In this document: positions 1 through 9,508 of the stretch, one piece after another
How the letters are laid out: every line of letters begins with the position of its first letter
Numbering within the stretch: position 1 is the stretch's first letter
Assembly (NCBI RefSeq): GCF_000372725.1
Contig: NW_005199194.1
Coordinates: 543,277 to 607,276, forward strand
Length of the DNA stretch: 64,000 bases
From: Emiliania huxleyi CCMP1516
Taxonomy: Eukaryota; Haptophyta; Isochrysidales; Noelaerhabdaceae
Direction: 5' to 3'
Position numbers and translations under genes: made by a program
The notes under the pieces: generated by a model
Database searches by the model: none
Seen by the model: only the letters and a program-made list of their open reading frames with translations
What the model was told of the DNA's origin: nothing

Positions 1-37
1 CGGCCCCGCCTGCAACGCCCGCCCGGCCGCGCATGCG

Positions 38-2946
38 TCAGATTGGGCGGCGACAAGTCGGGCAATGCGGCCCGCGATCCTTCTCTGGATCTTGCTGCTG
101 CAAACGCACACACTGCGCGCGCCACAGCGACGCGCAGCCGGCGTGCAGGGGGTGGCCGTGGCCACACACGTCCTCGAGGGGCTCGTCGGCGGTGGCCACC
201 ATGAAGCAGATGCTGCACTCGACTTCTGGCTCCTCCGCCGCCACGTGCGCAGCGGCCATGGCCGCGCTGATCTCCTCCTCCTCGCCCGCCTCGGGTGTCG
301 CCGCCGCCGGAGCCGGAGCCGGAGCCGGAGCCGAAGCGCGCGCAGCGTCCCTCGCACGTCGCCGCCGCTCCTTGCGCGCGCGCCGCCGCTCGGCTTCGAG
401 CTCCGCGCGCCGCGCGCGGTGCTGCTGCGCCTCGATGGCGCGACCGCTCTCCGCCTCCCTCCTGCCCAGCTCCTCCGCAACTCGAGCCGACTCCAACGGG
501 TCGAACCGCTCGCCGTGGCGCTCGAGCAGCACGTGCGCGTCGGTCGCGTCCTCGAGCACCTCCTCGTGGCGCCGCAGCAGAAGCAGCGCCTGCGAGCGGC
601 TGCTCTTCGCGAGCACGAGCGCCCACGCCGCGCGCGCGTCGGCCTCCATGCCGGCAAGCTCCGCCACCGCCATGCTGTATGCGCCGAGCGCCTCCTCGAG
701 CCGATCGGAGCCGATCGCCGCGTCGCCGCGCGTGCGATGCGCCTCGGCGCTCCGGATCGCCTCCGCGGCGCCGCCTTCCTCCCGTATCCGCTCGCGCTGA
801 CGGCGCACGGCCTCGCGGGTGCGCTGCATGCTGTCGGCGTACTGCATGAGCCGGCGCTGCTGCTCGGTCTCCGTCTCGATCGGCGGTGGGCGCGGGTCCA
901 TCGGCGGCGTGCCGTGTGGCGTGAATGCGAGGAGACGCGAGACGTAGACCTGCATGTAGCGGCTGCGCACCTGGTGCGACACAAAGCCCTCCAGAAAGTC
1001 CGCGTACTCGCTGAGCGCCTCGTCGAAGCTGTTGGTCACGTCGCCCTCGTACTCTGGAATTCGCACCTGCGGGGACATCGGTAAGAGGGAGGGTCAGTCG
1101 GCAGCCGCGGGCGATCGGTCGGTGGTGGCAGTCGTGAACTACAGCCGTGTGGGTTGGTGTGCACCGCACGCAGATCAAAGTGGAGCGAGATCGTGTAGAG
1201 GCCTTCCAGCGCTAGGTTGATGGGGCCCAAATGCTTCAGAACGTCTCGACCGTTTCGCCCGCCGCGCCGCGCCTCGTGCGTGTGCTGAAACAGGATTATT
1301 GCGAGCGAGGTGGGTACGGCGTGGTTGAAACCGCGTGCGCTCAGCGTGGCGACGAGATCCGCGAGCGCCGGACCGCCGCCCGCAATCTGGGTCACGACGC
1401 AGCAGACGACGTCGAGGTACGCAAAATCGAGAGCATTCTGCCGCAGCCAGCCGACAAACATGCGGCCGCAAACGGCGACTACTGGCCGCAGCAGCTCCAC
1501 TCCGAGCGCCGCGGCGAAGTCGCAGGGTGGCGCGTTGCGCAAGATCGCCCAGAGGGCACGCAGCGCGTTGTGTGGGACGGACGAGCCGGGGCCTGCGGCG
1601 GCAACGAACTGGCAGACTAGCCCGGCCACGCTGCTCTGCAGCGCCGCCGTGGCCACCGCGGGACTCTGCAGGCTCGCCACCGCCTCGAGTCCGAGGAGGA
1701 CCTCATCGGCCTCCGCGCCCTCCTCTGCCAGCTGCGACTGCTGCAGCCGATCGAGACCGCGCGCGCAGATCGCCTCGACGCGCTGCATTCCGCCCGCGTC
1801 CACGAAGGTGTTCCCGGCCACGGCCATCGCCTGCATGCTCGCGAAGTGATGCTCCCGAACAGCAGCGCGCCCGGCCTCGCCGCGAGCCGGCACGTTCGCC
1901 ACGAGCTGCTCGCCCGTGCGGCGAAGCGTCATGATTCGAGCCAGCAGGGGCGTCGGGGCGTCAAGCAGCTGGAGCGCGAGCCGACCGGCGCGCTCGCCCG
2001 CCGGGCGCGCCTCCGTCGAGCGCGCCGATGGCGGCGGCGCAGCCGCCGGGCCCGCTGCCGGCCTGTCAAAGACTGCATCCATTTCGCTCCGCCTGAGCTC
2101 AGCATGCTGCTGCTTGACGCCGATCCCACGCGCGCGCATGATGCGGAGGCAGTCGCAGGTGCTGAAGCGCGAGAGGACCTCGAACAGGCCGTCCGCGCTC
2201 GTGCACTTGCCAAGGCTTTCCTCCAACTCACGCACAGCGGGCGAGGCCTGCCCCAACGACAGGTGCGCCGGCCGCACCCGCACAGCCTGGGAGCCGGCGC
2301 CCTCGAGTGCAACCACGTAGCGGTCGCCCTCAAAGCTCTGCGCCACGCCTCGCCGCCCGTTTAGCTCAGGGCGGGCCGCGAGCCCGCCGAGCACAACACG
2401 CTGGCCGAGGAGTGGCGCGCCGGCAGACGAGGAGACGTCGGCAGCGCCCGGCGGGCGGCGACCCACTTGGACTTGCCGTTCGACTTCGCGGAAAAGCGCA
2501 TCGACGCCCATCTCCCGGGCGGCATCGAGGACGAGGGCGGAGACCGCGAAGCCACGGCAGTTTTTGAAGTCTGCCTCGGCGAAGGCATCCACGCCAAATG
2601 AGGCGAGCAACACCGCTGGAGGTCGATTGCGGCGAACGATCGGCTCGAGGAGGCGGACGTGCGCGAGGCAGGGCGCGTTGATGTGCGCGGTCGATGTTAG
2701 AAAGGAGCCCATCACATCCATGAAAGTTGGACCTGGGGACGGCCCGCCGTGCCGGCAGTCTTCCCAAGGCGGCTTATCCTCGCGCCTGAGGCACCTCCGC
2801 TTGAGGGAGAGGAGCTCGTCGTTGAACCGGATGCGGCACCGTTCGCCAACGGACACGACTTCAACGCGCTGGCCGTTCAGTTCTGGCCGCGAGCGGACGC
2901 TGTCGGGGAGGACGCAGGCGCCGCAGCCGACGCTAAGCGCGGGCAT
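38..2946 (-). CDS. Helical-repeat/TPR-like RING finger protein
   Basis: Two exons (2946-1165 and 1066-38) joined by a 98-nt GT-AG intron give a 936-residue protein; frame and sense continue exactly across the junction (FDLRA then VRIPEYEG). The N-terminal third holds two related modules with a 'PELNG(Q/R)R...V' core (near residues 22-55 and 175-215), a type seen in many algal proteins. An armadillo/HEAT-like helical region follows (about 330-590), then a short TPR-like helical stretch rich in Glu/Arg, and a C-terminal RING finger (CSICFM ... CGHGHPLHAGC ... CPTCRRPI). RING fingers usually mark E3 ubiquitin ligases. That role is inferred from family. The start is uncertain: the frame is open up to 3081 through a tetranucleotide repeat reading ACLP, so I chose the Met just inside it. 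Confidence 0.75.
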
Positions 2947-2967
2947 GGCAGGCAGGCAGGCAGGCGG

Positions 2968-3035
<68 letters not shown>

Positions 3036-3037
3036 CA
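2947..3037. repeat. (GGCA)n tetranucleotide repeat at a gene start
   Basis: About 90 bp of GGCA units with one interruption. On the minus strand it is in frame with the RING-protein ORF and would encode repeated Ala-Cys-Leu-Pro, so length changes here would move or remove upstream start codons. Confidence 0.9.
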
Positions 3038-3099
3038 CGAGGCAGCAGAGGCAGCTCGTGTTCTCGACCGCCCTCGCCCATGCAAGCTCATTCACTCTG

Positions 3100-4230
3100 C
3101 TCTGCGATGTTTCAGTGACCGGAACTGGAAAAGCCGTTAACGCAAAGCATGGCATCCGCCTCCGCTCTTGCGCTGCTCGCTCGCCCGGGCGGAGGACATG
3201 GCCGCCGAGGAGGCGAGTGGGCACCTGCCAGGCCTTCCGCAGGCAGCCTATTGGGCAGACTGAGGGTCAGCTCTGCGTGGCGTGGCCCGTGCGCTGCGCT
3301 GCGCAAAGCTGCGGGTGGTGAGGGAGCATCTGGTGCTTCCACTGGGAGGCGCGCACCTCCTGCAGCTGGTGGAGGGCCATGCTGCCGTGTGCCTGCTCCG
3401 TGGACAGGACAGGGAGGTGGCGCCGCAGCGCCACGGCCTCCGCTGCTTGCCGGTGCAGCAATGTGCTGCCTGGTGAGCAGCCTGCTGGTTCTGTGTGCGG
3501 CGTTGACGAGGCTGCAGTGGCACTGTACTGCATGCCACGGCGAGTGGCGCGCGGCGCGCGCGTCGCCGCGCGTGGCACGGGAGGCGCGAGAGGCGCGGCT
3601 GTCGGTCAACCCCGCGGCGCATGCGCGCCGCGGAAGCTGCTCGACAGGCGACTTCATTGCGAACGCGGTCGCCGTTACTCCAACTTTGCTTTGCCGATCA
3701 AAAGTGCCCGTCCTTTGCTTTTTAGCCGCCGAAATTTAGCATGCTGTTTTTCTTTATAGGTGCCTCGCAGCGTATTCTCGTATTATCTTCGAGTAAGGGA
3801 TCGCGTGGGGGCGGTACGTATTCCCGTATCACTAGCTCCGAGTAGAGGGGGCGTCCTTGCAGTTAAGGGGAAACCTGGTACGCGGGTCCAACCCTCGGAG
3901 AGTATTCTTTAGCTCCGAGTAGAGGGGGCGTTCTGCTGCTAGGGGAAACCCGGAGCGCGGTACTATCCCTCGGAGAGTATTCTTTAGCTCCGAGTAGAGG
4001 GGCGGCGTTCTGCAGTTAAGGGGAAACCCGAGTTGTGCTGTCGTTTGTGTGCCCTTCGGAACGGCCTTCACGCCTTTTGCCGCAAATCCGTTTGAATGCG
4101 CTAAGCATGAATCTCATCCGAATTTCGTTCTGGCAGATGTTCTCTCAGTGTCGATACGTCAGTAGGGCTCTTACACTTTTTGACTCTCTTGTGTAAACAT
4201 AACAAGTGTGCTCCAGGTCGAGACTCGAGT
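3100..4230. other. Intergenic region, no supported gene
   Basis: Overlapping ORFs on both strands from 3.1 to 3.75 kb are GC-rich chance frames with no recognisable domain. AT content rises after about 3.65 kb. The only clear structure is the three-copy tandem repeat at 3836-4030. Confidence 0.5.
3836..4030. repeat. Tandem repeat, three copies of 75-77 bp with hairpins
   Basis: Units start at 3836, 3913 and 3988. Each begins CTCCGAGTAGAGGG and contains GTTAAGGGGAAACC or a close variant. At each unit junction CCCTCGGAG is followed 12 nt later by CTCCGAG, a possible stem-loop. The unit length is not a multiple of three overall, so a coding role is unlikely. Function unknown. Confidence 0.8.
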
Positions 4231-4231
4231 G

Positions 4232-6680
4232 CTAAACCACCGTATTCACATTTTCAGCGACCCCTTCTCTGTCAACCATCTCCAAACCCCCCTCTCCGGA
4301 TGCCGCGGTGATGGAGACGAGGCTCGCCTGCGCCGTGGCGCGGTTCGAGGACGGCTCGGCGCAGGAGCGGCCGGAGCGGTTGGTGTAGCTGACGTAGCGA
4401 TGCGAGCTGCCGTGCAGGAGCGAGCGCACGATCCGGTTGAAGGGCGCAGCGTCGCCAAAGGCAGACTCGAGCGCCGCCAGCATGCGTGTGCGGTCGCCCG
4501 GAAGGGAGCAGTCGGCTTGGCTGAGCCGGAATTTGGCAAAGCCCCGCTTCAGCGACGCCTCGCCCTTCCCCTTGCCGAGCGCGTCGCTCTTGCATCTGCT
4601 CTCGTGCTCTCTCCGATCGGGGAGGAGGGACCGCACGGACCTCCACCGCTCCCTGCCGCCCAACTGCTCGGCCGCGGCGACGGGCTCCTGCTGGCAAGGA
4701 TCTGGTCCTTCTCGCGGAGGCTCGCGTGTGCTCCCGACGCTGTAGCAGCTGCCGACGCTCGTGCCGCTCGAGCTCGGGAGCAGCAGCACGTGGATGTCGT
4801 CAGGCTTGCCGCCCATCGCGAGGAAGCAGAAGACCTCCATCACACACCTTGGTGAGGCACGGAGAAGGTGAGGCAAGCTCGACGCCTCCTCTCTCGCCAG
4901 TGCGGACAGTAGGGGCGGGCGCCACAGCCGGCCGCAGTAGGACGGGCCGTAGAGGACGAGCAGCGAGCTGCGACGGGGGAGGGCCGTGCGGTGGGTGCGA
5001 GGCGGCGGGCGGGTGCGAGGCGGGGAGAAGTGTGGGATTGAGCGGGCGTGTGGCACCGGCATCCGGAGAGGAAGATTGGCAGCCCGAGGAGGCTTGCCGC
5101 GATGTCGTCATCCTGCCGAATGCAGCAGCGGTCCAGCCACAGCAGCGGCGGCCGCCCGTACGCCGCCTCGAACGCGTCGGCCCAGCCGCACAGCGCCTCG
5201 TACTTTTCTCGCCCGTCGTCGGACCAGGAGTGCGAGAGGAATGCGTCCACCTCGCCCAGCGCCGCTGGCACCGTGTGGTCCTCCTGCCGTCGCGCCTCGA
5301 GCTCACCGTCCCACTCCGCCGCCAAGTCGCCGGCCGTGAGGCTCGTCCACGGCACGCCGCGGAAGGAGGAGATCGCGTCGCGGCACCGGCGCTCGATCAC
5401 CGACGTCGCGGCGCCGCTCCCGATCAGAGAGGCGACGGCGGCGAGGGAGCGGCACGTCTCGGGCTTCCCGTTCCACCCGAGCCCAAGCGAGCGGTGTATG
5501 CGTCCGCGCACGCGCTCGGTGAAGAAGAGCGTGAAGAGCAGCGTCCCGAAGCCGTCGCAGTAGCACGAGAGGGCGAGGTAGGGCGAGACTGGCCGCCCGA
5601 CGGCGAGAAGCACGAGATACTGCGTGCCCCACGAGGCGGCGCCTGTGAGACAGGGCCAGGAGGCGTCAGCGACATGTCGTGGCCCGCTGCGTGCCCCACG
5701 AGGCGGCGCCGAGGGCGTAGCTCGTGCGCAACACCACCCACTGCCGGCGCAGCGCGTCGCGGGTCGCGCGGGAGAGAGACGCGGCGAAGAAGCCGATCGC
5801 CGAGCCGAGCGAGGCGAAGAAGATGCCGAAGAGCTGCAGCGAGAGCAGCACCGTCTCGAGCGGCGCCCAGCCCGACGCGGCGGCGGCGGGCCAGTCGCTC
5901 TCGATGCAGTCGAGGATATCGATGATGAACTGCGCGGGAGGGGTGGGGAGGTGCGGTGGCGTGCTTGCGGCGTGAGACGCGAAAGTGGGTTGGGCCCGAG
6001 AGGACGGTCATATGCGTGTGGTGCGGCCGCACGTAGTACAGGTAGCTGGCGCAGCAGAATGCGCCGGCGAGCCGCACGCCAATGTGGTCCAGCGGCCGGC
6101 ACGCGAGGAGGACAAGCGCAGGGCCGAGCGCGGCGGGGATGCCATAGAGCGGCAGCGGGATGCGCGAGAGGGCGTAAAAGTCTGCCTCGCTCACGCCCGT
6201 CGCCCAAGAGACTGTCAGCGGTCCCCACGCCACAATCTCGCACGCCCACGCCACTGCCATCGTGCCAAAGGTGACGCGCACTCGGACCTGTGCATCCACG
6301 CGACGCGCCTTGGAGAGCCGAGCCAGCAGCTGCCCCTCGTCCGATCGGGTCGTCCGGCGCTGCCCCTCGTCTGCTCGGCTCGTCCGGCGTTGCGGCAACG
6401 TGTCTCCCGATCCGCGCCGCCGCCGCCGCTGCGTAATCCACAGGCAGTGGAGGAGGCAGATTTGCAGAGGCAGACCTGCGATCACCACGATCAAGATCAT
6501 CGATGCAGTGAGGTCGACCTGTGCCGCCGCATCCGCGTCGGTAAGGTTGGCGAGGAGCCACCGCTCAGGGTCGGTGGCGGACATGGCGCTCATACGCCAC
6601 GGACTTGCGATCGATCTGGCCAGGACCTCAAATTTGGGAGGGCACAGCGCGAGCTGCCAGCGGAAGGCAAGGGCAAGCAA
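4232..6680 (-). CDS. Multi-pass membrane protein with TIR-like cytosolic domain
   Basis: Five exons (6680-6033, 5929-5710, 5642-5057, 4967-4923, 4847-4232) give 704 residues; the summed exon length is divisible by three. Introns: 103 nt GT-AG, 67 nt GC-AG, 89 nt GT-AG, 75 nt GC-AG. The N-terminal half has several hydrophobic helices (MILIVVIAGLPLQICLL, the segment around FYALSRIPLPLYGIPAALGP, LQLFGIFFASLGSAIGFF, YLALSCYCDGFGTLLFTLFF). The following domain has EVDAFLSHSWSDD, WLDRCCIRQ, LPIFLSGCRSLLVLYGPSYC and RLWCVMEVFCF. This resembles TIR-like/SEFIR-like domains common in algae and oomycetes ('FLSHSW ... WLDK-CIDQ ... RLWC-E-F'). The acidic WLD residue is in a position that could be catalytic, but NADase activity is only a guess. 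The C-terminus is Arg/Ser rich. Confidence 0.8.
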
Positions 6681-6854
6681 GGTGCCTGGTATTCACAGTT
6701 TCCCACCATCCCCAGGGCGTCCAGGGCTCGCACCTCAACCTCTCACAGACCAGCGCACAGCGCCAGAGGACGTATTTTCTTGTCAATAACAAGGCTGTGA
6801 ACCTGGCGCAGGCTCGGGTCTTGCTCACGCTGCTCCTCCCTGGCTGCGGCAATA

Positions 6855-6882
6855 AGAGGTAGGTAGGTAGGTAGGTATATAA
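6855..6882. repeat. (AGGT)n microsatellite
   Basis: Five copies of AGGT followed by TATATAAG, in the intergenic region between the divergent TIR-like gene and the SAM-domain gene. The TATATAAG could act as a TATA-like element for the plus-strand gene about 160 bp downstream. This is speculative. Confidence 0.5.
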
Positions 6883-7045
6883 GAATTTTGCTGAAGAAAT
6901 ACAAAAAGAAAAGTTGGGTCGGACTCGCAGAGGCAGGATGGCGGGGAGCAGGCGCGCGGGCGGTGTGTCTGGCGGGCGGGATCCAAAGAATTTTCCAAAC
7001 AAGATGTAACGATTTCTGTGGGCGACCAATCGGCACTATGCACAT

Positions 7046-9247
7046 ATGTTGCCGCCCATCTCCCCGCCCAGGGGTGGAAGCGCCGCCCAGCCCGTCGCGT
7101 CATTCGAATGGACCGCGCACGACGTGGCCGAGTGGGCGCACTCGCTCGGGACGAGCGAGGACTACTCTCCTGCATTCCTCATCCACGCCGTGGATGGCAT
7201 GGGCGTGCTCTCCCTCGGAAGGGAGGATCTGGCAGACTGGAAGGTGAAGCCGGCCGACCAGACGATCATCCTCCAGGCCCTGCACGAGCTCAGATCCGCC
7301 AAAGAGCGCGTCTCTGTGGAGCCCGGCTCGCCCCATCGTAAGGACTCGCCGCGCAAGGCGGCCGCGCCTCAGCAAAGCCTGCCGCCCGCAAAGGCAACCC
7401 AGCCTTTGGAAGCCACTTCCCGCTTCCAAGCAGGCACCCCGGACTCGGTTCAGCGGGTGGGATCACACAGCCCACGCACTCCGCGCAGCCCGCGCAGCCC
7501 GCGCAGCCCGCGCAGCCCGCGCAGCCCGCGCAAGCAAAAGACGTACCTCAACGGCGTCATGGGGGATTTGCACGGCGGGGGCGCAGTGCCGACCTGGAAG
7601 GAGGAGGTGCTGAAGCGGGCGCAGCGGCGCACCACCTCTGAATCTCCGCGGGCTGCGAGGGCCGGGCAGGCATGCGCGGCTGCGGCGTCCGAAGAGTCCG
7701 CCTTCCTGGCGACCGCCCGCTCGACGACCTCGGAGCGCACCGCACTCTCTCAGACCCAGACCTCGCTCGCTGCGACGGCGACCGCAAGCGGCAAGGCGGC
7801 CGATCTCGAGCGTCAGCTCTTCTCGTATCGCGACGCTCTCAGCGAGCAGCAGCTGCAGGCCCAGATGCTCGAGCACCGCGAAACGCAGCTCTCGGAGCAA
7901 CAAGCGCGCAGCCTCGAGAGCTGCGCCGACAGTGACGGCATCATCAGCAGCGCGCGGCGCGAGCACCGGCTAAACAAGGAGCTCAACCGGCTCTCCCGGG
8001 TGGTGGAGGTGGCCATGTCGCGCGTGTCCGACGCCGAGAGACTCAACCGTGGGCTGGCAAGCATGATTGATACGTTGCGGAAGGCGCGTTCCGACTTTTT
8101 GCGTCAGATGTCGCGCCTCGCGGAGCGAGAGCGAGCAATGGCGGCAGACATGAAGCAGCTCGTGGCGCTCGCAAACTGCTCCCTCGACGAGAAGGAGAAG
8201 GTGGAGGCGCGGCTCAAGCGAACCGGCTTCGAACACCGTCAAGAGTCGGCCGACAAGGAGAATAAGCTCGCCAAGCTCGAGCTCGACATCCGCGGACTAG
8301 AGGCTGCCCTGCGGAGTGCGCACGACGCGGAGGACTCGGCAGAGCAGCTGGGGAAGCAGATGACCTATCGCGCGCTGCGGCAGAAGCGCCACGTGAGCCA
8401 GTCGCTGGACCTGCGGATGGGCCATTTGCAGAACCAGGTCCACGCCATGGAAGCGGAGTTTCAGCGCGTGCAGCGGACGCTCGGACTCGATCCCGCTGGA
8501 CCTGCGGCTGGGCCGTGCAGGCACGCGGTGGGCGAGATCTTGCGGGTGGTTCGGGAGACAGAGAGCCGCCACGCTTCAGCTCTCAACTTCCTCGAGCGGC
8601 AGAGTCGGCAGAGGCTGAGCCTCGAGACGGAGATCGTCCAGTGCGAGACGCGGGCGGCGGAGCTCGCGCAGCAGCAGCGGAAGCACGACCTAGCGGCTTC
8701 TCAGTCGCAGGAGCGGACGAACCGCCAGACGCAGCAGGCACGCGCGGCTGAGGTTTCCGTGGAGGCGCAGGCGGCACTCCTGCGGGAGCTGTGCGCTCCT
8801 GTGCAAGCTATCTTCGAGCTGGTTGGACGGGAAGCGGCGAGGGGCCCCACCGCTGCCGTTGCCGCCACTGCTGACTCCTGCCGGCCAGACACCCTCTGCG
8901 ACCACCTCCGGAAAATTGATGAGGCGGCATCCGACCTCTGGGAGGAGGCTAGCGCTCTGGTCGGGCTCGGGACGGCCCAGAACCAGCGTGAAGACGAGGA
9001 GGCGCCTGCTGTCGCGCCTCGACCGTCGGTGCTGCAGGGCTTCGTGGCTCCACACCCTCAGGAAGAGGTGCGCGGCGCTGGGTCGGCTCCACGCCGACGC
9101 TCGGTATTTGACACGCGCATGGAGCTGGAGCGCTCACGTGAAATTGCCTCGCAGCAAGGTCTGCTGAAGGGCGCGACCGAGAGATCTCTGCTGCCGACGG
9201 AGGACGACGAGGAGGAGGAACCTGCTGGCGGAGCGGGCACGTTCTGA
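7046..9247 (+). CDS. SAM-domain coiled-coil protein
   Basis: Single-exon ORF of 733 residues. Residues about 20-85 look like a SAM domain (FEWTAHDVAEWAHSLG, LSLGREDLADWKV, ILQALHELR). A Ser/Pro/Arg segment follows with six SPR triplets (near residues 142-162, encoded by a 9-bp repeat). The bulk, residues about 240-620, is heptad-rich Glu/Gln/Arg coiled coil (LEHRETQLSEQQARSLE, DFLRQMSRLAERERAM). The tail is acidic (EDDEEEEPAGGAGTF). SAM domains oligomerise or bind partners, so a scaffold role, for example cytoskeletal or ciliary, is an inference only. No intron is needed to keep the frame open. Confidence 0.8.
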   Translation: MLPPISPPRGGSAAQPVASFEWTAHDVAEWAHSLGTSEDYSPAFLIHAVDGMGVLSLGREDLADWKVKPADQTIILQALHELRSAKERVSVEPGSPHRKDSPRKAAAPQQSLPPAKATQPLEATSRFQAGTPDSVQRVGSHSPRTPRSPRSPRSPRSPRSPRKQKTYLNGVMGDLHGGGAVPTWKEEVLKRAQRRTTSESPRAARAGQACAAAASEESAFLATARSTTSERTALSQTQTSLAATATASGKAADLERQLFSYRDALSEQQLQAQMLEHRETQLSEQQARSLESCADSDGIISSARREHRLNKELNRLSRVVEVAMSRVSDAERLNRGLASMIDTLRKARSDFLRQMSRLAERERAMAADMKQLVALANCSLDEKEKVEARLKRTGFEHRQESADKENKLAKLELDIRGLEAALRSAHDAEDSAEQLGKQMTYRALRQKRHVSQSLDLRMGHLQNQVHAMEAEFQRVQRTLGLDPAGPAAGPCRHAVGEILRVVRETESRHASALNFLERQSRQRLSLETEIVQCETRAAELAQQQRKHDLAASQSQERTNRQTQQARAAEVSVEAQAALLRELCAPVQAIFELVGREAARGPTAAVAATADSCRPDTLCDHLRKIDEAASDLWEEASALVGLGTAQNQREDEEAPAVAPRPSVLQGFVAPHPQEEVRGAGSAPRRRSVFDTRMELERSREIASQQGLLKGATERSLLPTEDDEEEEPAGGAGTF
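7474..7532. repeat. 9-bp repeat encoding Ser-Pro-Arg
   Basis: CGCGCAGCC-type units, about six in tandem, in frame inside the SAM/coiled-coil gene. Confidence 0.85.
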
Positions 9248-9508
9248 GGACTGAGCACACACTTAGAGCCGGCGTAGCGGCCAGCGGCCACACGGGTCAC
9301 GGCGCGACGGTTTGACGCGCCGCCCCCCCGTGTAAGTGTGTCGTTGTACAGGATATGGAAGTCAATCAATAACCAAAATCACAACAAATATACTCGAACC
9401 CTGACTGACCGCGAAAAACGAGAGGGGACGCGCCAACGACCAGCGAGCGCGGCGAGACACAACGGCCGCGCTCGCTCCAGCACGATCTGCTCCTCGCCAA
9501 CGTCTTAC

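Noticed and set aside
65..1084. Long plus-strand ORF of 339 residues opposite the RING protein
   Set aside because: Arg/Leu-rich shadow. The minus frame has a RING finger, TPR-like helices and a clean exon junction.
3149..3739. Overlapping ORFs of 181-196 residues on both strands
   Set aside because: No domain, biased composition typical of antisense GC-rich frames; neither strand is favoured.
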